DNA of 8,238 nt from an uncultured Clostridia bacterium (GTDB lineage: Bacteria; Bacillota; Clostridia; Oscillospirales; Ruminococcaceae), in assembly GCA_947176675.1 (NCBI GenBank), contig CAMWRN010000097.1, forward strand, positions 1 through 8,238, in the 5' to 3' direction. The translations under genes were made by a program, and so were the position numbers. Under the pieces are notes generated by a model. The model searched no databases, had not been told where the DNA came from, and saw nothing but the letters and a program-made list of their open reading frames with translations. Shown here one piece after another: positions 1 to 6,849 of this stretch. How positions within the stretch are numbered: the stretch's first letter is position 1; each line of letters opens with the position of its first letter.

Positions 1-57
1 CTATATATTTTAACATTGCCGTGAAAAAATATTAATTGCTACAAATCGCCCCTAACT

Positions 58-110
58 TAAAAAAGCCCCGCGTCAGACCGTTCACAGGTCTCCGCAAGGT
101 TTTCTTTTAA
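58..110 (-). terminator. Rho-independent terminator of the tRNA-Thr/tRNA-Tyr unit
   Basis: Read on the minus strand, an interrupted stem (GGTCT at 87-91 paired with AGACC at 75-79, 7-nt loop 80-86, then CGC/GCG and GG/CC pairs across small internal loops) is followed by a run of six T (complement of the A-run around 59-64). This is the expected form of an intrinsic terminator downstream of the tRNA-Tyr gene. The plus-strand reading also ends in a T-rich stretch (100-108), so it could work in both directions and stop transcripts from a gene left of the window. Confidence 0.65.
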
Positions 111-115
111 ATGAT

Positions 116-150
116 AATGCGTCCTGCCCGAATTCCAAGCAGGACGCATT
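116..150 (-). terminator. Perfect 12-bp hairpin directly after tRNA-Tyr
   Basis: Positions 116-127 are perfectly complementary to 139-150, giving a 12-bp GC-containing stem with an 11-nt loop. The hairpin begins two bases past the encoded CCA end of tRNA-Tyr. On the minus strand it is followed only by a loose AT-rich stretch, not a clean T-run, so it may be a weak first terminator backed up by the one at 58-110, or a barrier that sets the 3' end for tRNA trimming. The stem is certain from sequence; the role is inferred. Confidence 0.55.
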
Positions 151-151
151 C

Positions 152-235
152 TGGTGGAAGAGGGTGGATTCGAACCACCGAAGCCGAAGCAACAGATTTA
201 CAGTCTGCCCCCTTTGGCCACTCGGGAACTCTTCC
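152..235 (-). tRNA. tRNA-Tyr (anticodon GTA)
   Basis: The reverse complement folds as a class II tRNA. The 7-bp acceptor is GGAAGAG/CTCTTCC, followed by discriminator A and an encoded CCA (complement of 152-154). The anticodon stem CAGA/TCTG holds loop CTGTAAA with anticodon GTA at 199-201. There is a long variable arm, as expected for bacterial tRNA-Tyr, and a perfect T-arm GGTGG-TTCGAAT-CCACC. It lies 63 bp downstream of tRNA-Thr on the same strand and is probably cut from one precursor with it. Confidence 0.97.
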
Positions 236-298
236 ATTAACAGGTTAGAGGTCATTACCTGTAACCGTTATCTGAAATACCGGATAACCGATATAAAA

Positions 299-374
299 TG
301 GAGCTGGTGGACGGACTCGAACCCCCGACCTGCTGATTACAAATCAGCTGCTCTACCAACTGAGCTACACCAGC
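299..374 (-). tRNA. tRNA-Thr (anticodon TGT)
   Basis: The reverse complement is a 76-nt class I tRNA including an encoded CCA (299-301). The acceptor GCTGGTG/CACCAGC is perfect, the D-arm carries GCTC/GAGC with AGTTGGTA, and the anticodon stem GCTGA/TCAGC encloses TTTGTAA with anticodon TGT at 339-341. The T-arm reads GGGGG-TTCGAGT-CCGTC. It therefore contains a G-U pair and a G51-G63 mismatch (bases 324 and 312), the only flaw in the cloverleaf. It is the first gene behind the promoter at 411-439. Confidence 0.97.
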
Positions 375-410
375 TTGAGTTATTATATTGTATCTTCAAG
401 CGACTTAATT

Positions 411-439
411 ATTTTATCACAACAGTTCTCAAATGTCAA
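411..439 (-). promoter_or_regulatory. Sigma-A promoter of the tRNA-Thr/tRNA-Tyr unit
   Basis: On the minus strand a consensus -35 TTGACA (complement of 434-439) is separated by exactly 17 nt from -10 TAAAAT (complement of 411-416). The -10 is preceded by TGA, giving an extended -10. The predicted start is near 404, about 30 nt before the mature tRNA-Thr 5' end, which suits a short leader removed by RNase P. Confidence 0.85.
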
Positions 440-523
440 TAGCTGTCGGATTTTTTTACAAAATGTTCATATTTAGCGTGATTTCTATATCAAGTATATC
501 CGAAACAGCCGAAAATATCCGCA

Positions 524-565
524 CAGAAAATACCTCCGAAAATATTTTTACGAAGGTATTTTCTG
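524..565 (-). terminator. Hairpin terminator of the moxR-DUF58-transglutaminase operon
   Basis: Positions 524-538 pair with 551-565 as a 15-bp stem with one mismatch, around a 12-nt AT-rich loop. It lies 33 nt after the stop codon of the transglutaminase-like gene. The outer half of the stem is A-rich on one side and T-rich on the other (AGAAAATACC/GGTATTTTCT), so the T tract sits inside the stem and there is no long T-run after it. It is the only strong hairpin between the operon end and the tRNA promoter and is the likely operon terminator. Confidence 0.6.
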
Positions 566-598
566 CACTTTATTAAAGTAAAAACGCGCTTCCGATGT

Positions 599-3244
599 TT
601 ACAAAATGCAGTAAATGAATTTCAGCTTGAATCTGCCGAATCTTGAAAGCTTGGCGCAGAACCGCTTCGCAAGACTGTTCACAGCCAGTCTCATCTCGTT
701 GACTTCGTTTTCCGTAAGGCTGTCTCCCCCGAATGACGCTTTAAGGGCGCAGCCGATAACAAGCTCCGCAGTTCCGTCCGAAAGCATTTCCGAACGCCCC
801 GAAAGCATTTCGGCGTAATCGCGGCAGCTCATCTCTCCCTGCTCGGGCATTTCCATAAGTTTCAGAATTTTTCCGAAGCGTTTGTATTCGTCTATCGCGG
901 CAGCCCTTGCGCTGTGCAGAGCCGTTATCCTGCGCTTCGCCTTTGCGGCGTTCCTGCGCAGGATAAAAGCCATAGGCACAATGACTGTGACCGCAGCTAA
1001 AACAACAAGCCATGTAAGGTCGTACAGAACATCTACCTTTTCCCCGCCCTTCAGACCAAATATCCCGAAGCCTACAGTAGGATTCTCAGACTTATTTTCC
1101 GCAGGCTGTACCGCTTTGTCAATATCCGCAGCAAGGGTTTCCGATTCGGAGGAGACTTCTGTTTCCGCATTCAGGGGCGCCGTGGTCTGCTGCGGAGTAT
1201 CCGCGCCCGATTCCGAAATCTGCTCCGAATCCTGACTTTCCGAATACTCCGAAGATGCATTTTCCGCTCCGTCCGTATCAGCTCCCGGCTCGGACTCGCT
1301 TTCGGAGACCGTTTCAGACTCTGTTTCGGGTTCGGAAACCGTAGTCTCGGTGGGTATAGACGTGCGGATATTTCCGTATCCCGATGTGAACTCCACAGGA
1401 TACCAGCCGAAACCGTCAAGATATATTTCCGCCCAAGCATGACCCCGCAGATCTGAAACGCTTACGGTTGCAGCAGTTCCCAAAGCCGTTCCCGAAGGGA
1501 AATCCGCAGGCTTTATAACGTAGCCCTCAGCGTATCTTGCAGGTATTCCCGCGTAGCGGCACATTATCACAGCCGCCGAAGCAAAATGCGAGCAGCTTCC
1601 CTCGCGGTTCTCAAGGAAGTGGTCCACAAAGTCTCTTCCCGCAGGAAGCTTTCCCGCGCTCAGGCTGTATTCGCAGTTGTCCCTGAGCCACTTCCTTATA
1701 AAGTATATTTTTCGGTTCAGTACCGTCATTTCGTCAAGAGTACTTTTGCCTGTCTTTACCTCCTCCGCGGTGATGTACTGATAGTAGCTTTCGTCGAATA
1801 TATCTTCGGGGGAAAAACTTTCGGGTATATCCAGATAGTTTGCGTATACAAAGCTTCGATAGACCGCCTCGTCCTCGGAAAGAACGGCGGGCGTCGACCA
1901 CTTTTTGCGAAAGATATTCTGGTATCCGTAGTAGTTTTTTGGGTCGTAGAACTGCCCGATATATGACTTGTCCGCTCCCCCGAAGCTGCTGCCCGAATCT
2001 ATCCTGTATCTCGAAACGCTTTCGGGAACAAGGTTGTACGGCATATATAGATAGTTTGTATTGGCGGAGATATTTTTCACGGAAAAGCTGTACTGAGGCA
2101 TTTCCGCGCGGGTATATTTAAGGTTGTAGCTGTCCATAAGCAAAGGGGAAAGTCCGTCCACGCTGAAAGAAGAGGTTATCCTGTCAAGTTCCCTCAGCTT
2201 TGCGGCGGAAAGCTGCTCCCAGCTTCTTCCCGTATAGACCGAACCCACAAAGCCGCGCAGATATATGGTCTCGTCCGATTTGGGTATAGTGACTTCAAGA
2301 ACTGCCTTTCCGTCGAAAGATATGTCGCCGAATTCTCCCAGCCTGCCGTGATTTATCGCGCCCGTAGGCTCCACGTTCCTTGTGGCTATGGTAACGATAT
2401 CGTCGATGACCTGCTGCACACCGCCGCCATTAAGATAGTCCACAGCCTCGTCGTACATAACGTTAAGCTTTTCGGGACGCTCATAGCCGAACATTTTTGA
2501 CGCTCCGAAAACGGCCAGCACACACAGCGAAGAGATGACCGCCGTATAAAATCCGCAGTGTGAGGAATATTTTTTGCAGCGCGGATCGGATATCCTTTCC
2601 GCAGCGTTGGACTCCATTGCAAGCATCGCCGCCCAGCATATGACCACGGCGAAAAACGCCGCGCCGTTAGGTTCGAGTCCGAACATGAGTACGGAGAAAA
2701 ACGGTATGCAGGTGGCGGTTATAACTCCCGAAGCGGAGTTCCCGCGCACCGCAGAATGACAGCAGAAAGCGCACATAATATATTCCGCAAAAAAAGCAAA
2801 AACATTCACATGAACATCTGCAAGATCGGATTCAACGATATATATGAACGGTTTTGAGCGGTACTCATCGCGGATCGTGTAAAGAAAGCTGTTCAGCACA
2901 CTCGCAAGTCCCGCGCATATCACATACCTTGCACTGTACACCCACAGGATCGTTATGAGCGCAATGACCGCACCAACCGCCCTGTACCAACGTTCTTTAA
3001 GACTGAAAGCAAACGTGAAGACAATACACAGAAAAACAGGCGCAGCTATCGCGTAAAACGTATTTATTCCCGTATCCACGCAGGTCAGGAACGTCATAAC
3101 CGAACCGACGCAGCCGCAGGCGGCTGTAAGATATTTTATGACCATCGGGGTAAAATCCGAAACGGCGGCAAGCTTTGAATGTACCTTTTTATCCGCATGG
3201 ATACTTGCCGTTATAACTGCGGAGGGACGGCGTTCTGCGCTCAT
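599..3244 (-). CDS. TgpA-like membrane transglutaminase-domain protein
   Basis: An 881-residue membrane protein. Residues about 35-255 hold several hydrophobic segments (roughly 7 or 8 helices). A large region (about 255-630), probably extracellular, ends in a transglutaminase/protease-like core: Cys551 in GSCSHF, His602 in RGHAWAE, and Glu618 in WYPVEFT where the third catalytic residue is usually Asp. A Ser/Glu/Thr-rich linker (about 631-720) leads to one membrane helix (741-762) and a cytoplasmic tail (770-870) resembling DUF4129, with the pattern GEMSCRDYAEML. This order matches the TgpA family, whose substrate in Clostridia is unknown; cell-wall or surface-protein remodelling is an inference. 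I chose ATG at 3242-3244 because AAAGGAG lies 12 nt upstream; the in-frame TTG at 3287-3289 has no Shine-Dalgarno. It is the last gene of the operon, 60 nt after the DUF58 gene. Confidence 0.88.
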   Translation of the reverse strand: MSAERRPSAVITASIHADKKVHSKLAAVSDFTPMVIKYLTAACGCVGSVMTFLTCVDTGINTFYAIAAPVFLCIVFTFAFSLKERWYRAVGAVIALITILWVYSARYVICAGLASVLNSFLYTIRDEYRSKPFIYIVESDLADVHVNVFAFFAEYIMCAFCCHSAVRGNSASGVITATCIPFFSVLMFGLEPNGAAFFAVVICWAAMLAMESNAAERISDPRCKKYSSHCGFYTAVISSLCVLAVFGASKMFGYERPEKLNVMYDEAVDYLNGGGVQQVIDDIVTIATRNVEPTGAINHGRLGEFGDISFDGKAVLEVTIPKSDETIYLRGFVGSVYTGRSWEQLSAAKLRELDRITSSFSVDGLSPLLMDSYNLKYTRAEMPQYSFSVKNISANTNYLYMPYNLVPESVSRYRIDSGSSFGGADKSYIGQFYDPKNYYGYQNIFRKKWSTPAVLSEDEAVYRSFVYANYLDIPESFSPEDIFDESYYQYITAEEVKTGKSTLDEMTVLNRKIYFIRKWLRDNCEYSLSAGKLPAGRDFVDHFLENREGSCSHFASAAVIMCRYAGIPARYAEGYVIKPADFPSGTALGTAATVSVSDLRGHAWAEIYLDGFGWYPVEFTSGYGNIRTSIPTETTVSEPETESETVSESESEPGADTDGAENASSEYSESQDSEQISESGADTPQQTTAPLNAETEVSSESETLAADIDKAVQPAENKSENPTVGFGIFGLKGGEKVDVLYDLTWLVVLAAVTVIVPMAFILRRNAAKAKRRITALHSARAAAIDEYKRFGKILKLMEMPEQGEMSCRDYAEMLSGRSEMLSDGTAELVIGCALKASFGGDSLTENEVNEMRLAVNSLAKRFCAKLSRFGRFKLKFIYCIL

Positions 3245-3304
3245 CGTCAGGCTCTGCTCCTTTCTGCGTATTTTTCTTATATTACACAAGACTGCGGGAC
3301 AGTC

Positions 3305-4510
3305 CTACTGCGTAATATCGGGATCACCGAGATATCCGAAATTTTCCGAGCTTAATTTCTCGGCGTCGGCGTAAACTATTTCCACGGACGATATCTCCTT
3401 GTCCGCGTTTGTCTCGGTTGGCGGAGCTGTGCATATCAGCGTCAGGCGCGCTTCTCCGCAGATAGCGGAAAGCTCGTCCGCATATGCTCCGCCGTCCCTC
3501 TCGGAGACTGCTATAACTCTTGAAAATCCGCCGTTTGCAATGTAGACGCTGTCGGATATCTCCGTAACATAAGCGATACTGCTGCCGAATTCAAGCTCCT
3601 TTATTCCGCCGCAAAGCTCAGCAAGCTCGGCGTAAAGAGAATCCGTATCGGTGATCTCAGCGGTATGAAGACTGTAACCGCTGAACGGTACTGCAAACGA
3701 ATGTGCCGCACCGTTTTCCGAAAGAGAGCACGAGACCGACGCCGCAGCTTCAAGGACTCTGTCCGCACCCTCCGCCGAACGGCAGCTTCCCGTATCTGCC
3801 ATTATCAGTATCCTGCTTCCCACAGGCTTTGAAAGCTCCTTTACAATAAAGCTTTCGCTTCTGCCGCTAAGCTTCCAGTGTATAAGATTATGCCTGTCGC
3901 CGTCGCGGTACTCTCTCAGCATAAAGATTTCCGACGGGTCGTCTCCGGGCTTTTCGTGTGAGAAAACACTGCTTTCCGCGCTGTAGATATAATTGCTCTC
4001 TATGGCCGCCGAAACAGGCAGTATCAAGGGCAGAACGATTATCTGAGTTTTAAAGCCGATCTTTTTATGCACCGAGGTCATTCCCAGAAGGTCACACAGC
4101 CGCACGCTTTTTATCGAAACGGAAACTGCTCCGCAGTGCTTGGGAAGAAAGCTCAGTGACACCGTTTCGCTTATCCTGCCTCCCAGCGGTACTACCGCCT
4201 TGTGCACGAAAGGCCGCTCATCTTCAAACGGTGCAGAGACCGTATAACGTATTTTTACCGTACATGAAGAAACAGGCAGTAACGATCGGTTGTACAGGCT
4301 AAGCTTTATGACCGCGGGTTTCCCCCGTTCCGTCACGGGAGAATCGCAGAACACCTTTATTTTCAGCATTGCCGAACCTATCGCAAGCGCGGCGTACAAA
4401 ACAAAAGGCAGCACGATCAGAAAAGCCAGCAGATAAAACGACAGGTCGCCCTTGTAAAGCACATAGAAAACAGCTGAAAAAACCGTTATAATAATATAAA
4501 TAAGCTTCAT
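3305..4510 (-). CDS. DUF58 family membrane-anchored protein
   Basis: A 401-residue protein with two N-terminal hydrophobic helices (about 3-18 and 23-47) and a soluble remainder. The DUF58 signature spans about 189-225: GDDPSEIF, then LREYRDGD, then IHWKLSGRSE. It is followed by a beta strand ending in MADTGS (237-242), the place where DUF58 proteins resemble von Willebrand A folds, although a complete metal-binding DxSxS motif is not present. DUF58 proteins regularly accompany MoxR ATPases and TgpA-like transglutaminases; their biochemical role is not settled. The start ATG at 4508-4510 has AAAGGA about 7 nt upstream. It lies 36 nt after moxR and 60 nt before the transglutaminase gene with no strong terminator, so it is the middle gene of an operon. 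Confidence 0.9.
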   Translation of the reverse strand: MKLIYIIITVFSAVFYVLYKGDLSFYLLAFLIVLPFVLYAALAIGSAMLKIKVFCDSPVTERGKPAVIKLSLYNRSLLPVSSCTVKIRYTVSAPFEDERPFVHKAVVPLGGRISETVSLSFLPKHCGAVSVSIKSVRLCDLLGMTSVHKKIGFKTQIIVLPLILPVSAAIESNYIYSAESSVFSHEKPGDDPSEIFMLREYRDGDRHNLIHWKLSGRSESFIVKELSKPVGSRILIMADTGSCRSAEGADRVLEAAASVSCSLSENGAAHSFAVPFSGYSLHTAEITDTDSLYAELAELCGGIKELEFGSSIAYVTEISDSVYIANGGFSRVIAVSERDGGAYADELSAICGEARLTLICTAPPTETNADKEISSVEIVYADAEKLSSENFGYLGDPDITQ

Positions 4511-4546
4511 CGCATTTCCTTTCGGGTCAGCTTGTCAAGCCGCGCG

Positions 4547-5506
4547 TCAGCGTATGGACGGTGCAGGCGTACGGGCGCTGATATCCCGCAGAACATCTGA
4601 AACGGACACTCCCGCAGCCTTTGCTTTTGCACTTAAAATAATACGGTGCTCGGCAACGTCACCGAGAATATATTTCACGTCGTCGGGAATGACGTAGCTT
4701 CGTCCGCGCATAAGAGCCGCCGCTCTTGCCATTGACGTAAGAGCCACCGTTCCGCGGGGACTGAGTCCCAGCTTTATCTGCGGGTGAGAACGTGTCGCCG
4801 CCGCAATGGAGGCAAGGTATTTATACACGCGGTCGTCTATAAAAACATCCTCCGCCGCCCTTATCAGCATCAGCACATCGTTCGCGTTTGCAGCGGGAGC
4901 TATCGTATCGGCAGGCTTTGCCGCGCCTTTCGACTTCAATATAGCGATCTCGCTTTCAAGGTCGGGATAACCCATTGTAAGCCTAACGATAAATCTGTCA
5001 AGCTGTGATTCGGGCAGCATTTGCGTACCGACCGAACCTATGGGGTTTTGCGTGGCGATGACAACGAACGGCTTCGGCAGCGTGTGTGTAACGCCGTCCA
5101 CCGTGACCGAACCCTCCTCCATAGCTTCGAGGAGCGCGCTCTGGGTCTTGCTGGAGGTACGGTTTATCTCGTCGGCAAGAAAAAGACTGCACAAAGCCGC
5201 ACCCGGCTTGTAATCGAAGCTGTCGGTGCGTTTGTTGTATACCGTAAAGCCTGTAACATCGGCGGGAAGCACGTCGGGAGTGAACTGCATACGCTTGTAA
5301 TCGAGAGACATTGCCTTTGAAAAAGCAAGCGCAAGAGTTGTCTTGCCCACGCCGGGAATATCGTCCAGCAGGATATGACCTCCGGCGATAATTGCCAGCA
5401 GACTTTTTATAATAATCTCGTCCTTGCCGATAACAGCTTTTTTCACTTCATCGGTTATTCCCCTTGCTATGGGAATGATCCTTGTTTTGATTTCCTGATC
5501 CGTCAT
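4547..5506 (-). CDS. moxR: MoxR-type AAA+ ATPase
   Basis: A 319-residue cytoplasmic AAA+ ATPase of the usual MoxR length. All core motifs are intact: Walker A DIPGVGKTT (49-57), Walker B LFLADEINR (108-116), sensor 1 ATQNP (151-155), the LPESQLDRF segment with the presumed arginine finger Arg171, and sensor 2 GLSPRG (247-252, Arg251), followed by a C-terminal helical lid. MoxR ATPases are thought to act as chaperones that assemble or remodel protein complexes, usually with proteins encoded next to them; here those are the DUF58 and transglutaminase proteins. I chose ATG at 5504-5506 because GAGAGG lies 7 nt upstream; the longer TTG start at 5519-5521 would overlap that ribosome binding site. 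It is the first gene of the operon, with a leader of about 34 nt. Confidence 0.93.
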   Translation of the reverse strand: MTDQEIKTRIIPIARGITDEVKKAVIGKDEIIIKSLLAIIAGGHILLDDIPGVGKTTLALAFSKAMSLDYKRMQFTPDVLPADVTGFTVYNKRTDSFDYKPGAALCSLFLADEINRTSSKTQSALLEAMEEGSVTVDGVTHTLPKPFVVIATQNPIGSVGTQMLPESQLDRFIVRLTMGYPDLESEIAILKSKGAAKPADTIAPAANANDVLMLIRAAEDVFIDDRVYKYLASIAAATRSHPQIKLGLSPRGTVALTSMARAAALMRGRSYVIPDDVKYILGDVAEHRIILSAKAKAAGVSVSDVLRDISARTPAPSIR

Positions 5507-5546
5507 AACGTTACCTCTCAAAAATTAGTAAGCACAATATAAAAAC

Positions 5547-5575
5547 AGTATAACACATTTCGGTAAAAAATACAA
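5547..5575 (-). promoter_or_regulatory. Predicted promoter of the moxR operon
   Basis: On the minus strand TATACT (complement of 5547-5552) is preceded by TGT, giving an extended -10. A weak -35, TTGTAT (complement of 5570-5575), lies 17 nt upstream. The predicted start is near 5540, about 34 nt before the moxR start codon. The -35 matches the consensus at only three positions, so the extended -10 would carry the activity. Confidence 0.6.
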
Positions 5576-5632
5576 ATTACAATTTGGTAAAAGAGTTTTT
5601 TGCGGTATTTTCAGTGTTTTTGAAAAAAGTCC

Positions 5633-5661
5633 TTGACAAACAGAGCAATTCGGTATATAAT
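5633..5661 (+). promoter_or_regulatory. Perfect-consensus sigma-A promoter of the LRR-aroF-aroA unit
   Basis: TTGACA at 5633-5638 and TATAAT at 5656-5661 are both exact consensus with an exact 17-nt spacer, and A-rich sequence lies just upstream. The start should be near 5668. It is about 60 bp from the divergent moxR promoter and the two do not overlap. This is an intrinsically strong promoter, and no other promoter is visible ahead of aroF. Confidence 0.92.
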
Positions 5662-5667
5662 TAACAT

Positions 5668-5808
5668 GAATTTATTTTGTTGAATGTTGAAATACGGGAT
5701 GCCGTGGTCCGGCGTGAACATAGTGTCTGAAACTGTCTGCGGCAAAACTGTCACAGATTTTTTTATTTTATGGCGCAGTTCTGTGCGCACTGAAAGGATA
5801 TGACTGTT
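5668..5808 (+). promoter_or_regulatory. Long structured 5' leader of the LRR lipoprotein gene
   Basis: About 140 nt separate the predicted start of transcription from the ATG at 5809. The leader holds a 6-bp hairpin (5699-5704 with 5710-5715, loop 5705-5709), an AAACTGTC direct repeat 15 nt apart (5730-5737 and 5745-5752), a T-rich tract (5758-5769), and a second small hairpin (GCGCA 5773-5777 with TGCGC 5784-5788) just before the ribosome binding site AAAGGA (5793-5798). CACAGA (5752-5757) can also pair with TCTGTG (5780-5785) across the T tract. I do not recognise a known riboswitch class. Its length and structure suggest a regulatory role, but this is inferred. Confidence 0.4.
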
Positions 5809-6849
5809 ATGAATATGAGATCAAAGCTTAAAACCGCTGTTCCCCTGATGTGTACAATATGCTCGGCTGCGTTCATGCTGTCCTCATGCAGTCTCTTCGG
5901 AGGCTCTTCTGATGATGCGAACACCGGCGATACCTTTGATCAGGCCGGGTACGAATCGCGTATAAACGAGCTCGAAAGTCAGGTAGAGGCTCTGAGAGCC
6001 GAAACTATGCCAAACGTTCAGTTCAGAAACAAGTCCGACTTCCTGCTGGGCAAGGACAATCCCGCAGTAAGCGAAGCCGCCGCCATAAAGGAAGAGATCA
6101 TGGCTGATCTGCCCGAAACTATCTTGATACGGGATACCGAGTACAGCACGTCTCTTACGTCTCTGACCCTTAACAATATGGGGCTTACCGACGAGGATAT
6201 CGCGGAGCTGAAATATATGGTAAATCTTACCGAGCTTCATATTTATCAGAACGAGATCAGTGATCTGACTCCTCTTAAAGGTCTTACCGGACTGAAGACC
6301 CTGTCCCTGTTCAAAAACAACGTAAGCGATCTTTCTCCGCTGGCGGGACTTGTTGCTCTGGAGGACCTTTACCTCAGGGACAACAACGTTTCCGATATTT
6401 CCGCTTTGGAAAGCCTTACCGCGCTTGAAGTACTTGATATTTCCGAGAACAGTGTTTCGGATCTTAAACCGCTGTCCGGTCTCAGGAACCTTAATCTGCT
6501 CAGACTCAATAACAATAATATTACCGATATATCCGCTCTCAGCGGTCTGAAAAAAATTGAGAGGCTCCACTTGCAGAACAACAGCGTTACGGACATCACT
6601 CCGGTAATGAACATGGAAGACCTTTCCGAGATATATTTGGAAAACAACAACGTTTCGGACGTGTCGCCGCTTATGTCCCTGACCTCCTTAGGCTGGATAA
6701 AGCTGGGCGGAAATCCCGTTGAGAACATTACTCCTCTTGCAAATCTTGTAAACCTTAAAAAGCTTTATATTGAAAACACAAACATACCCGAAGAGGAATT
6801 GCAGTCTTTCCAAGATCTGCTGCCCGACGTGACCGTCGTTACAAAGTAA
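5809..6849 (+). CDS. Leucine-rich-repeat lipoprotein, internalin-type repeats
   Basis: A 346-residue exported lipoprotein. A basic N-terminus and hydrophobic core end in the lipobox LSSC, with Cys27 the predicted lipid-modified residue. A short Gly/Ser/Asp-rich spacer and a probable short coiled coil (about 47-66) precede a capping repeat (about 113-137), eight leucine-rich repeats of exactly 22 residues (138-313), and an acidic C-terminal cap. The repeat form, with N-x-(I/V)-S/T-D-(I/L)-x-P/A-L, matches the internalin-like class, a protein-binding scaffold; no ligand can be inferred. No LPXTG or transmembrane anchor is present. I chose ATG 5809 because AAAGGA lies 10 nt upstream; ATG 5800 is one base from that site and ATG 5815 is farther than usual. 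It is followed by aroF after 35 nt with no terminator. Confidence 0.9.
   Translation: MNMRSKLKTAVPLMCTICSAAFMLSSCSLFGGSSDDANTGDTFDQAGYESRINELESQVEALRAETMPNVQFRNKSDFLLGKDNPAVSEAAAIKEEIMADLPETILIRDTEYSTSLTSLTLNNMGLTDEDIAELKYMVNLTELHIYQNEISDLTPLKGLTGLKTLSLFKNNVSDLSPLAGLVALEDLYLRDNNVSDISALESLTALEVLDISENSVSDLKPLSGLRNLNLLRLNNNNITDISALSGLKKIERLHLQNNSVTDITPVMNMEDLSEIYLENNNVSDVSPLMSLTSLGWIKLGGNPVENITPLANLVNLKKLYIENTNIPEEELQSFQDLLPDVTVVTK
6220..6747 (+). repeat. Eight in-frame 66-bp units encoding 22-residue LRRs
   Basis: The eight repeats (residues 138-159, 160-181, 182-203, 204-225, 226-247, 248-269, 270-291, 292-313 of the lipoprotein) are all exactly 22 residues, so the DNA has a strict 66-bp period with no insertions. 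Conserved positions are the Leu/Ile ladder, Asn at position 11 or 12, and Asp near position 15. The units have diverged at the DNA level, so this is a protein repeat rather than a recent tandem duplication. Confidence 0.85.

Noticed and set aside
164..442. A 92-codon plus-strand open frame
   Set aside because: It lies across the antisense strands of tRNA-Tyr and tRNA-Thr; its peptide contains the familiar spurious translation of antisense tRNA-Thr (PRPADYKSAALPTELH) and has no ribosome binding site.
3245..3289. N-terminal extension of the transglutaminase-like protein from a TTG start
   Set aside because: No Shine-Dalgarno precedes this TTG, and the extension would include the AAAGGAG that serves the ATG at 3242-3244.
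3290..3304. Small hairpin GACTG/CAGTC after the DUF58 stop codon
   Set aside because: Only 5 bp with no T-run; not enough for a terminator. At most it affects mRNA processing.
5507..5521. TTG start five codons upstream of the chosen moxR start
   Set aside because: The extra codons contain the GAGAGG ribosome binding site of the ATG at 5504-5506.
5699..5757. Known riboswitch in the LRR leader
   Set aside because: I compared it from memory with c-di-GMP, TPP, fluoride, guanidine, ZTP and manganese riboswitch cores and found no match. A covariance-model search would be needed to exclude others.
5884..6570. A 228-codon minus-strand open frame opposite the LRR gene
   Set aside because: It is an antisense shadow: the plus-strand frame has a lipobox, phased repeats, promoter and ribosome binding site, while the minus frame has no recognisable domain. 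Repetitive codons keep the opposite strand open.
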